DNA from: Castor canadensis
Lineage: Eukaryota > Chordata > Mammalia > Rodentia > Castoridae
Length of the DNA stretch: 64,000 nucleotides
Assembly: GCF_047511655.1 (NCBI RefSeq)
Contig: NC_133399.1
Location: 1,367,333 to 1,431,332 of the forward strand
Direction: 5' to 3'
Each line of letters starts with the position of its first letter. Positions within the stretch are counted from its first letter, which is position 1. Below, piece by piece: positions 36,701 to 46,292 of this stretch. The position numbers and the translations under genes are program-made. The notes beneath the pieces are model-generated. The model saw nothing but the letters and a program-made list of their open reading frames with translations, was not told where the DNA came from and did not search any database.

Positions 36701-37558
36701 GGCGCGCCCGGCGAGGCGCACGGCCCCGTGTACCCATGGCGCAGCCTGCGCGAGTGCCAGGACGCCCCGGTGACCGCCAGCCACTTCCGCTTCTCCCGCG
36801 TGGAGGCCGACAAGTTCGAGTTCAACGTGGTCCCCTTCCGCGAGGGCGCGCCCGCCTCCTGGACCCGCGACCTCCTGGCCTGGTGGCCCAACCCGCAGGA
36901 GTTCCGGGCCTGCTTCCTCAAGGTCAAGGTGCAGGGTCCCCAGGAGTACATGGTGCGCTCGCACAACGCGGGCGGCAGCCACCCGCGCACCCGGGGCCAG
37001 CTCTATGGGCTGCGCGATGCCCGCAGCGTGCGTGACCCCGAGCGGCCCGGCACCTCGGCCGCCTGCGTGGAGTTCAAGTGCAGCGGGATGCTGTTTGACC
37101 AGCGCCAGGTGGACAGGACGCTGGTGACCATCACGCCGCAGGGCAGCTGCCGCCGAGTGGCCGTCAACGGGCTCCTCCAGGATTACCTCGCCCGGCATCC
37201 CCCGCCTGTGCCCTCCGACGACCTGGCTGCCTTCTCCATGCTGGCCCCGCTGGACCCTCTGGGTCACAACTACGGTGTCTACACAGTCACGGACCAGAGC
37301 CCGCGGCTCGCCAAGGAGATTGCCATCGGCCGCTGCTTCGATGGCTCCTCGGATGGCTTCTCCAGGGAGATGAAGGCGGACGCGGGCACCGCTGTCACTT
37401 TCCAGTGCCGGGAGCCACCGGCCAGGCCCAGCCTTTTCCAGAGGCTGCTGGAGTCGCCGTCCTCAGCGCTCGGTGACATCCGCAGAGAGATGGGCGAGGT
37501 GGCCCGGGCACAGCAGACCCAAGCTGCAGGGTCCAATGGAAGCCGCCCAGGACAGTGA
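30714..37558 (+). CDS. CILP2: CILP2, cartilage intermediate layer protein 2
   Basis: Eight exons (30714-30777, 31613-31711, 32117-32389, 32942-33097, 34082-34345, 34567-34675, 34912-35069, 35229-37558) join without a phase break to give 1150 residues; human is about 1156. The product is a secreted matrix glycoprotein of cartilage and other connective tissue. In order: signal peptide 1-21, an acidic linker, a WxxW mucin-type domain (about 55-145), a thrombospondin type 1 repeat (146-197), a carboxypeptidase-regulatory-like fold (198-285), an Ig-like domain (about 286-375) and a large conserved C-terminal part. The dibasic run RARREER near residue 700 matches the proprotein-convertase site at which CILP proteins are split into two chains. 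All exon borders have GT-AG sites. GC content is very high in the last exon. Confidence 0.97.
32117..32389 (+). CDS. CILP2: CILP2 exon 3, WxxW mucin-type domain
   Basis: The exon encodes EASEWTSWFNVDHPGGDGDF and following residues, with paired tryptophans and conserved cysteines (RVCQRP, GFWCLNRE, RCSNYHVRFRCP). This is the domain shared between CILPs and gel-forming mucins. It starts and ends in phase 1. Confidence 0.92.
32942..33097 (+). CDS. CILP2: CILP2 exon 4, thrombospondin type 1 repeat
   Basis: WGAWGPWGPCSKSCG carries the WxxWxxW and CSxxCG signature of a TSP1 module. CPG and CVRPRCP supply further module cysteines. A single phase-1 exon encodes the module, which is how it shuffles in other matrix proteins. 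Confidence 0.93.
35229..37558 (+). CDS. CILP2: CILP2 exon 8, C-terminal two-thirds of the protein
   Basis: This 2330-base exon carries residues 375-1150. It begins with a cysteine-rich segment (CPDTRC, RCGDAGSRCCSVRR, ECGCHKC) and continues with GLVRGRVVAADTGEPLRFAR, which resembles a second carboxypeptidase-regulatory fold. The RARREER cleavage site and the highly conserved C-terminal chain follow. Strong GC bias at third positions keeps an 820-codon frame open on the opposite strand. That frame is not a gene. Confidence 0.95.
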
Positions 37559-38125
37559 CCTGGGCCCATGACCTCACTCCCCTGCCTCTGTCTCTGGGAA
37601 GCCCCCCGCCCCCGCCCCCGCCCCCCCCCAAATTCTTCTTCCTCAGATGCCGCCTCCTGGGGTCCCTAGGGCCCCTTGCCCGGCCCTATCCAGGATTTAG
37701 TCACACTGGGAGTGTCCTATGGTGGAAACGGGAGGCAGGGGACTGTGGCTGTGTGACAGGAAATGAATTTGCTCTGTGGACGGACCCAGTGCCCCACCCC
37801 CCTCCAAGCTATTTCTGACCTTCTCCGGCCTCTTGACCTTGACCTTGACCTTGATTTCCATGTGTGGCCCTGTGGCCTGAGCCCTCTCCACCTCTGAGCT
37901 TTTATGGGGTCTCCTGCCCCGGCTCTGCTCTGGGGTTATTTATTGAGATAAAGCCCCGTGGGTGGGGACTGGTTGTTGGTGTGAGTGGGGTCCAGGTCCC
38001 TGAGGAATGTGGGGGAGGGGGTGTTGGGTTCTGGGGTGACAATTCTTCTGTTTGGTGCTAGGAAATTCCCCCTCCGGGTGGGGGCAGGGCTGGGGGGCTC
38101 AATTAAAAACGCTTTCTGTCCGATT
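37559..38125 (+). other. CILP2: CILP2 3'UTR
   Basis: This stretch of about 560 bases runs to the ATTAAA signal. It contains a C/G-rich run near 37603-37630, a tandem nuclear-receptor-like hexamer at 37834-37854, and TTATTTATT near 37936-37944, an AU-rich-element-like core. Confidence 0.7.
38102..38107 (+). terminator. CILP2: Polyadenylation signal (ATTAAA) of CILP2
   Basis: The common variant ATTAAA is followed about 20 bases on by a GT-rich stretch (TTTGTGGTATGGTGTC), as expected for a cleavage site. Confidence 0.75.
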
Positions 38126-38177
38126 TGTGGTATGGTGTCAGTTCTGAGGACCAAGGGGGGAGGCAGAAATGTCCTGG

Positions 38178-38278
38178 AGGTACTAGGCCCGGTGGCCTCG
38201 CCAGTGACCCCAGGAGGATCAGGAGAACCAGGCCAGCCTGAGCTGCCCAGCCAGACCCCGTCCCCAAAAAAGAAAACC
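38178..38278 (+). repeat. Degenerate B1-like SINE
   Basis: GGCCAGCCTGAGCTGCCCAG and a CCAAAAAAGAAAA tail. It lies just past the CILP2 polyadenylation site. Confidence 0.5.
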
Positions 38279-41200
38279 CCCAGGACAGAGAAACGAGCCT
38301 AAGGCAGAGAGGGACACGCGTGTGCAGGCAGCTCAGAGGCCCCAGGTGGCTGTGGGCAGAGCTGGCACAGGTGTGTCACACGTCTGTGACACCTGTGCAG
38401 AGACGCTCGTGAGCCTGACACTGAGCTCAGCAGCACTGCCGGCCTGGCCCTGTGCCCCGAGCTGGCCGGGCAGCGCCTGGGACAGGTGGCAGGGAAAGGG
38501 GGTCGCAGCAGCCCGCCTGGGTCTCCCTAACTGAGGCCTGGTCACACCCTGGCTACGCTGTGACTCAGCTGCCCACAGCAGGGTCCTTGCTGCCTGACCT
38601 GACCAGGGCCTGGCAGTGGGGGAAGCAGGGCTCCTGCGTTCCCCGTGTGTGCATGGCAGGGAGGGTCCCGCGGGGACCCAGGTGGGGTCCTGGTCACACA
38701 CCCATTTTCCAGACAGACACCAAGGCCTTGGGCTGTGACCTGAGTCCCAGCAGGAGCCAGGGTCCCTGGATGACAGCCTCCAGCCAACCTGCACATGTGT
38801 GGGGCTCCCGGTCGGGTGACACCAGTCCCCAGGAGGTCTGCGAGGGGGGTCCTCTGGCTCACGCCACCCCCCTCCCACCTTCCTGTGCCCTGAAGCCGGA
38901 CTTGGGGGCTGGAGCAGCTGGCAAAGCCATTGAGGCAGCCCTGGTCTCTGAAGGGGGGGGCCCCGGGCTCCCCAGCTTCCCCCAGGACGGGCTGTGAGGG
39001 GGCACATGTTCATTTACTGCATCACCGTACCCCCCAAAACCAAATGGCAGGTTTACAGGGACCTGAATCCGGCTTCCTGGGGGTGGGGTCCCGCAGGGCG
39101 GGTGGCGCTCCCAGGCCCGTGATGAGGTGTCTAGGCCCCACGGCCAAACACCTTTCAGTGACAGTGTTGGGGCCTCTGCTGCTGCCAGGCCCGGGCAGCC
39201 AGTGGGGTTGGGGTGGCAACTGGTGGGGTGCTGGCTCCCTTCCCCTCACCCAGCCGGCGGTTCTGTAAGAGGGCAGCCTTGACCCCCCCCCAGGGTCGCC
39301 ATGAGGAAACTGAGGCTCTCGGAGAAGAAAGCGGTGCCCTGAGCTCACGGTCCACGCCTCCGCTCTGCCTGGCGGCTCGTTGCTCCAGCCCTCGGCCAGC
39401 ACTCCCACCCGTGCCTCTTGGAACGTCAGCCATGCTCCTTCTGGAAAATCCATTGCCCCCCCACCCCCAGCTGGGGCGGCCAGCACACAGCCCCTCAGCC
39501 CGAGCATGGGGGGGCAGGACTCCCCCAGAGACCTGGCTCCCGCCACCCCGGGGTCAGCTCAGGGCAGCCGGAGGCCTGTGGGTCTGTCTGCCCGTGGCTG
39601 TAGACGTTTATAATTTTAGAAGCAGGGTTCTTAAAATTCCTCACAGCGCAGCGGACAGAAGAATCTTGGAACAGTAAATTGCCTAAAACAAGAGTCTTCA
39701 AACCCAAGACTCCGAGAGGAGGCAGAGAAAAGCAACACACACTGGGCGCTGAATGGACACGACCCCCAAGACCTAATATGTACTCGTTGTCTTGGGCGCC
39801 CCCCCAAATATCCTTTGCACCCCCACTCATAGCTGAAATGACCCGTGCGGGGTTGCACAGCCCGTGAGGCAGGGCTGTGTTCCCAGACAAGGAGACACAG
39901 GCACTGGGTCTTGAAGGGTGTGTAGGAGTTTGCCAGTGGGCAAGGCAGGAGGGAGACACTGAGGGTAAGCAGGGGGCAATGGGGAGCCAGGGAAGGTGGT
40001 GGAGCACCTGCATGGTGGCCCCTTGTAGGGTTTAAGTCTTAGGACCTGGGGTCTCCCCCCTTCCCAGCCTGGCTGGACCCCCGCTGGCCCCACCATGGAG
40101 GCCCCCAGCACTTCCGCCCGTCTGTTGGGGTGGATTTGATCCACCTCAGACCCCGGAGACCGGGGCCAGCATGGCGGGGACACCCGGCTGGGGGACCCGG
40201 GGTTCTGTGGTGGAACAGAGGCGGGGATGGCGCAGTCCAGGCAGACGCCAGTGATACTTGACTGACCCCTCAGGGCAGGTGGCAGGAGGGGACCCAGGGA
40301 CCGAGAGCAGGGGCTCGACGTGGGGAGGTGGACATGTGGAGAAGACGCTCACCCCACCCAGGGCCGCGAGTCACCCAGCCGGCACACCCGTCACCAGTCC
40401 TGAGGTCACACTGTCCCCGGCACGCCCTGTCAGATGTTCCTCCCTCACAACCCGCCACCTCCGTGTCACCCAGCCGGTGACATTGCCACGCTCAGCCCGG
40501 CCACCCTGCAAAAGTGCACAGGGCAGGATGTGCCAGACGCTGTCCCCAGACCCTGCACCGCTGCACGAGTGGACAGTGTCCCGGCATGGGAGGACTGGCA
40601 CCTGTGCACACCTGTGCCAAGTGTCCCCAGGGGCCACTCACAGCCCCCCCCCAATGCCTGGGGACGCCCTTAGCCCCCAGACCCCAGGGTCCAACGGTGC
40701 AGCACAGACAGGGCACTTCCCACCCCGGGGGCCGGGCCAGGGGCGCGGGTCACAGCGCTGTTCCAGAGAAGTCCTGGAGTCCTGGGCTGCTGACTCAGCC
40801 CGGGCAGAGCCAAACCTCAGGTATGTCTGTCTGTCTGTCCTCAAAGGCGGTGGGCGGCCCCTCCCTCTCAGCACAAAGGCAGGAGGCCAACAATGCTGGG
40901 CGGGAGGCAGGGGTGGGGGGGCACAGGGTACCCCAGACAGCCTTGGCCTCCCTCGCAGAGTGGCCAGTGTCAGCCCACTGCCCGGGGGCAGCTGGCCCAG
41001 CAGGGGACACGCCCTGCCCCCGTGTGACGTCTCCATACAGGCCAGTGGGTACAGACATGGCTGTCCCTGCACGAAGCCAGGACTGGACCTCGCAGAGCCC
41101 TGGCCTGAAGGGTGAGGCAAAACCAGGCACGGATTCCCCACCCTGCACGATCAAAGGTGGGCCCCAGGGCAAGCCTTCTGGAGGAGCGGGCACTTCGATA

Positions 41201-41451
41201 GGGGCTTTGAGGGGTGAATAGAAGTTTGCCAAACCAGGTTTAGCTGTCCAAACGTCTCGAATGCTGGTTTCCGAGTTTTCCTTCGGGGTGTGAGGGAGTC
41301 TGACAAAGCCCAGGTCACCACTTCCTCTTGGGGTGGACCAAGCAGGAGTGACAGAAATGACCTCAGGCTGGTGAAGCACCTGCCAGGGATTGGCTCGGAT
41401 CCTGTCAACAACCCTTCAAGGCAAATTCTGTTCTTTTGTTTATTTTCTCTG

Positions 41452-41540
41452 GGTTTTTTTGAGACAGTGTCTCTTGGTACGGAGCCCCACGCTGGGTTCT
41501 GAGTGTTGGGGACACAGGTGTGGTCACTCTGCCTGGCTAT
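41452..41540 (-). repeat. Degenerate B1-like SINE, antisense
   Basis: TTTTTTTGAGACAGTGTCTC, then GACACAGGTGTGGTCACTCT. Confidence 0.55.
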
Positions 41541-42245
41541 TTCACAGCTGGGGACACTGAGGCTGAGCAAGGTCCACGACCTTGACGTGACCTGCAGGTG
41601 GCTGTAAGGTGTGACTGGACAGCATCAGGGCCGGCTTTGGGCTTTGGCCGGGGTCCTCTGCACTGAGGCCTCCACCGGGCGTTCCGGGAGGGATCTGGGT
41701 TGTGGTCAGGTCGGGGCTGACAAAGCCACTGGGAAACGCTGCCTAGGGGCCAGGCAGGAGAGGAATGTCGCCCGCTGGCACTCTGGAACCTGCCGCCTGA
41801 CCTGGGCACGAAGCTGCTGCCATCAGCCAGAGCCTCACCGTGGAGGCCTTGTCCCCTTGCACACCGCTGCAATGGGGACCTCAGCCCTTCTTAGCTGTCA
41901 CACACAGCCACCAGCAGCCAGTCGAGGCTCCAGCCCCTTCTGGGCCCTGATGTCCCTCAGCCCCTTTGGGCTCTGCAGATACCATATGCACCCAAAAGTA
42001 ACTCTCACCCCGGAACTTCCGCCTTGCCGGGTAGCCGTCTGGTGTCACCCTCTGCACCAGAGGCAGGGCAGGTGCCCTCCATCCACTTGCACCTACTGGG
42101 TGCTGAAGCACTTTCTTTGCACTCACTGACCTGGCCAGGGAGGCTGGTCCTGTTAGCATCCCACTTTACAGACAGGGAAACTGAGGCTGGGAGGGTTTCC
42201 TTGGGGATGGGAGCCTGGTAGCCTTGCTATCCAGGCTGGGTGCGG

Positions 42246-42259
42246 CCCCTGGTGGCCAG
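42246..42259 (-). promoter_or_regulatory. CTCF-like motif 1 of a trio
   Basis: The plus strand reads CCCCTGGTGGCCAG. Its complement CTGGCCACCAGGGG, followed by CCGCA, fits the CTCF core (CCACCAGGGGGCGC). Confidence 0.5.
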
Positions 42260-42609
42260 AGGAGGAATTGCAGCCTGGACCCCCAGGCCTGGGTGACTCT
42301 GCAGCAGCGCAGCCGGGCTGGACCATCATGGAGACCCCCGAGTGCAAGCCCTGGCCTCTAAGGCGGCTGCAGGTCCTGTTCCCACCCAACCTCCCTGCCT
42401 TGGTTTACCCGAAGGAGGTCTCAATCTTGCCCTCAGGCCAGGCGGAGGCAAGGCCAGTATGCAGTAGTCACTTAATAACTGCAATCGCGTCCCCTTCCCG
42501 GACCATGCAGGAGAGGGGCGGGAAATTGAGCTCCCCTCCCTCAGCTGCCTAGCCTCCAGGGAGGCTTCGTGCCTGTGTCGGGGTGGGGGGATTAAAACTC
42601 CCTGGACAT

Positions 42610-42792
42610 GTGGCCTGGGTGGCCACGCCTGTGGTCCTTGCTACTCAGAGGCGGAGGCAGAGGCTGGGGAGTTCGAGGCCAGCCGGGGCAAAGTTAGTGA
42701 GACCCTGTCTCAAAATTAGGCACCGGTAAAAGGGCTGGAGGTGTGGCTCAAATGGCAGAGCACCTGCCTAGCAAGCTGGAGGCCCTGGGTTT
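42610..42792 (+). repeat. Chimeric 7SL/ID SINE
   Basis: GGTGGCCACGCCTGTGGTCC left half and GGCTGGAGGTGTGGCTCAAA right half. It is followed by an A/T-rich tail, and a short antisense ID-like piece lies at about 42903-42965. Confidence 0.8.
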
Positions 42793-43475
42793 ATAAAATA
42801 ATAAAATAAAGACCGTTCACTAGGGACTGGGGACCTCACCAGGTACTGATAAGGGGCCTTCAGAACTTCCACCTTGAAATTTGATACGGGGGTTCTTCTT
42901 TTATTTTTTTTGGTGGGACTGGGGTTTGAACTCAGGGCTTCGTGCTTGCAAAGCACCTCCAGTCCATCGTGGGGAAGCTTGAAGCTGTGCCTGTGTGGGG
43001 AGCCTTGAAACTGCCACTGCATGCCTGACTTGGGCCTGGGCGTACCTCTGTGACCTGGCCTTGGGAGGCCCTTTAAGTCTACTCATGCGTGGTCCTGGGG
43101 AATCTGGAAACTTCTGCTAGGGTTTGGGGGTGCAGAGTTTCCAGATTCACAGAGGCGTTTGGGGGCGGGGTGCTCAAAAGTGCCATCTCCAGGCTCCCAC
43201 GGTTGATGGTGAGCCTGGAAGGTGCAAGTCGTGACCATTCTTCAGAGATGGAGACAGAGGTGCAGAGAGGGCTGGAGAGGAGCCTGAAAGGGGTTCGGAG
43301 CCAGGGCCTGGGGAGGGTCTAGAACGCAGAATCGAGGGACAGCTGCCACCCGCCCGGTCCCCGAGGCCAGAACCTCAGTTTGGGACCTACCTGGGCTTCG
43401 TCCCGCTTCCCGGGACCTGCAGAACTTTGTTTCACAGCCACGCCTTCAGGGTGAGAAGGGGCGGGGCCAGGCTTC

Positions 43476-43903
43476 GGGGCGGGGCCAGAGTGCCAGTTGG
43501 GAGTGGTCTGGTGATGGGGCGTGGCCGGGTGAAGGCGGAGCCGGAGTCAGGCCTGCGAATCGGGCGATGAGGGGGCGGGGTCAGAGCCCCAGTCGGGCGT
43601 GGTCTGGTGATGGGGCGTGGCCGGGTGAAGGCGGAGCCGGAGTCAGGCCTGCGAATCGGGCGATGAGGGGGCGGGGTCAGAGCCCCAATCGGGCGTGGTC
43701 TGGCGAGGGGGCGTGGCCGGGTGAAGGCGGAGCCGGAGTCAGGCCTGCGAATCGGGCGATGAGGGGGCGGGGTCAGAGCCCCAGTTGGGCGTGGTCTGGT
43801 GATGGGGCGTGGCCGGGTGAAGGCGGAGCCGGAGTCAGGCCTGCGAATCGGGCGATGAGGGGGCGGGGTCAGAGCCCCAGTCGGGCGTGGTCTGGAGAGG
43901 GGG
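43476..43903. repeat. 96-bp GC-rich minisatellite, about 4.5 copies
   Basis: The marker GTGAAGGCGGAGCC starts at 43529, 43625, 43721 and 43817, exactly 96 bases apart. The unit contains GGGGCGGGG, GGGCGTGGTC and GGGGCGTGGCC (Sp/KLF-like boxes) and several CpGs. Copies differ at only a few positions. Because 96 is a multiple of three, frames stay open on both strands (191 and 205 codons), giving a 32-residue repeat. I regard that as a by-product. Confidence 0.95.
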
Positions 43904-44280
43904 CGCAGACGGTCGGTCCGTGGCCACGTGGCTGCCGGGTTTGCGGCGCTTCTGTGCAAGGCGCCCCAGGGCCAGGCAGTGTGACACTGAGTCCAGAGAG
44001 CGGCCACCCGGTCCCTAGGCCACCGTGGTCCACCATGCCTGGAGGGAAGCAGGCGGCGGCCGCAGCTGCGCGGTCGTCCCCTCTGTGTCCAGAGAGGACA
44101 GCAGCACCTGGCGGAGGAACGACAGTCCCGGGACTGCCACTGGGGAGGGTGGCCGCCAGGCTGTGGGACAGGGGACAGCCGTGAGGCGGCCGAGGGGAGG
44201 AAGGGCGTCCTGCGGTGCGGACGTGCGTGGGGAGGGGGTCAGCGGAGAGAAACGAGGGACGCGAAGCCGGGCCGGTGTTA
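43904..44280. other. CpG-rich flank of the minisatellite
   Basis: CpG-rich sequence continues for nearly 400 bases beyond the repeat and contains GCGGCGGCCGCAGCTGCGCG-type stretches. There is no convincing exon. With the minisatellite it forms an orphan CpG island far from any gene start that I can identify. Confidence 0.5.
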
Positions 44281-44298
44281 ATCATGTTGTAGGGTCGC

Positions 44299-44312
44299 CC
44301 CCTGGTGGCCAG
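44299..44312 (-). promoter_or_regulatory. CTCF-like motif 2 of a trio
   Basis: The complement reads CTGGCCACCAGGGGGCGAC, a near-perfect CTCF core, in the same orientation as the copies at 42246 and 45286. Confidence 0.6.
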
Positions 44313-45120
44313 CGGAGAAGGGGGCGATGGCCTGTCTGTCACTCCTACCTAGACGAGTCTCCTCCCTCTCCCAGCCCCGCTGTCCCCTCAGGCATAATGG
44401 GACCAGGCAAGCCCAGGTCCTCCCGAGAGCCCTGTACGGACAGGTCCTCGCTGCTTTGCTGTCCTCATGACTCTGGGCAAATGTGTCCCCACTTCACAGA
44501 GGAGGAAACAGGCCACAGGGCAGCAGGGGGCCGCAGAGCAGGCTCTGGGTGGGGGGCTGTCCTGCCCTCCTGATGGGTGTCCCTGATGCGAGGGCCCTGG
44601 CCAGGCAGTGGAGATGTCAGGTGGGGGAATCCAGAATGTTGGGGGAAGGGCCTGCCAACCATCCGGGGGTTCCCTCCCTGTGCCTTAGTTTCCCCCAGCT
44701 CTTCAGCTGAGGTAGGTGAGTCATGACCCAGACACCTACCAGTGTGAGTCCTCACTGTCCGGCCCAGCATCCCCGCAGCTGCTGGATGACTCGTGTGACG
44801 TCCACACTTGGGCATGGGCGGTCACCCCAGGCTGGATCGCAAGCCAGTGACCACAGTCCTGGCCCCTTCTGTCTCCGGTGAGCCCTGGAGCTGCTGCCAC
44901 CTAGCACTGTGGCACTAAGGTCATCAGCCCTGGCTTCAGTCCCATCAGCAGGGAACCCCTCGGGGTCACTCACTTCACTTGGGACCCCCAGTAGGGCCTG
45001 TGACTGGTTGCTTGGAACCTGCCTGGGCCACAGTGGCCTTTGCCTCCTGAATTGGGAGCTATTCAGAAATGTAATTTCTTTGAGCCAAACTGGGTCACAA
45101 AAAAGGCAAATCTCAGTGCT

Positions 45121-45179
45121 ATGCAAATACTATGCAAATTTAATTCAAATGAGAGGACTCATGCAAATTCTATGCAAAC
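45121..45179 (+). promoter_or_regulatory. Cluster of four octamer (POU-type) motifs
   Basis: ATGCAAAT occurs at 45121-45128, 45132-45139 and 45161-45168, and ATGCAAAC at 45172-45179. The two pairs have the same 11-base spacing. The octamer is the classic site of Oct/POU factors. Confidence 0.6.
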
Positions 45180-45285
45180 CACACACATATGCAACTATCA
45201 CAGGAGGCGGGGTCTGAGGCAGTTAGAAATGACTGACAGGCTGGGGCCTCCAGTGGCTCTCAGCAGCTTGTGTGGGCCAGGGCGA

Positions 45286-45299
45286 CCCCTGGTGGCCAG
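45286..45299 (-). promoter_or_regulatory. CTCF-like motif 3 of a trio
   Basis: This is the same 14-mer as at 42246 and 44299, here with GGCGA on its left side and CTGCGG on its right. Confidence 0.5.
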
Positions 45300-45875
45300 C
45301 TGCGGGACAGCAGCTGGACTTCTATACACTCCCTCCACCTGGGCCCCAGTGTCCCCTACAGGGGAGCCCCCTCCCAGGTGAAGCCCAGACCACACATTTC
45401 CCTGCCCAGAGGCCAGGACTGTGGTGTCATCCAGAGACACTAGGAAAAAGTCCCCAGGTTTAAAAATGCATACAAATTGCGGTTTCCCCATGTCACCAAT
45501 GCCCCAGAGAACAGCCCTGCCAGCTTTAACCGCCACGTGGTGTCATACTGCGTGGCCAGGCGGCCACCACTTGGTGGACATTTGTTTTTGTTTTTTGGCA
45601 TTTACCATGAATGCCCACCCACCAGCAAGTCCTGTAGCTCTGTCTTCAGTCACCATCTGCTCAGTGAGGTCTCCCCAACCAACTCGGGCTACCCAGGGCC
45701 CAAAGACCCCTCCTCCATGCAGCCTTTTGTCCCACGCAGCATGGGAGTGGCGCTGAAGGCTTTCAACCTGAGGGACGCCCGCTCAGGGCTGCAATCTGAC
45801 AACCCTGAGGCTGTGGCCGCTGCCCTGCACCCCTCACCTTCCTCTCAGGTCTTGTCTCAAAAGGCACCTTCCTGA

Positions 45876-45965
45876 GGTTGCAGGTGTGGCCCAATTAGTA
45901 AGAGCAAGCGTAAGGCCCCGAGGTCAACTGCTAGTACCGTCCCCCCAAAAAAGAAAAAAAAAGTT
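45876..45965 (+). repeat. ID-like SINE monomer
   Basis: TTGCAGGTGTGGCCCAATTA, GGCCCCGAGGTCAACTGCTA, and a CCAAAAAAG tail. Confidence 0.6.
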
Positions 45966-46071
45966 AAGGTAAAACGGGTCTTCTCCAGTGGGGTGTCACT
46001 CAGCCACACAGAGGAATAAATGAGGCATTGATACTTAATGCAACATGAGTGAACCTCAAAAACGTGACACT

Positions 46072-46292
46072 GAGCCTATGGCTCACGCCTGTAATCCCAG
46101 CTACTCAGGAGGCAGAGATCAGGAGGATCACGGTTTGAAGCCAAGCCGGGCAAATAGTTTGCAAGATCCTAACTTGAAAAAACCCATCACAAAAAAGGGC
46201 TGGTGGAGAGGCTCAAATGGTAGCACGCCTGCCTAGCAAGTGTGAGGCCCTGAGGTCAAATCCCAGTGCCACCAAAAAACAAAAAGAAAGGT
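46072..46292 (+). repeat. Chimeric 7SL/ID SINE, near full length
   Basis: GGCTCACGCCTGTAATCCCA opens it, CACAAAAAAGGGCTGGTGGA is the junction, and it ends CCCAGTGCCACCAAAAAACA. It is a good copy for a family consensus. Confidence 0.85.

Larger units (their letters stand above)
38126..43475. other. GC-rich intergenic region, no gene seen
   Basis: This is GC-rich single-copy sequence with few SINEs: degenerate B1 copies near 38.2 and 41.5 kb, and a dimer at 42.6 kb. Long open frames (for example 40258-41115 plus) are low in recognisable motifs and look compositional. No PBX4 exon was recognised on the minus strand. Confidence 0.6.

Noticed and set aside
34805-37267. An 820-codon open frame on the minus strand opposite CILP2 exon 8
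   Set aside because: It mirrors the extremely GC-biased third positions of CILP2. Its translation is low-complexity (Ala, Gly, Arg, His) and it lacks known domains. It is a shadow of the real exon.
40258-41221. Overlapping plus frames of 235-285 codons past CILP2
   Set aside because: The sequence is GC-rich and SINE-poor, but the peptides are proline- and glycine-rich with no motif, splice structure or promoter.
41221-41300. A minus-strand NLVWQTS peptide briefly considered as a PBX homeodomain remnant (NWFGNKR)
   Set aside because: Only a few residues align, the surrounding frame does not fit, and there is no splice context.
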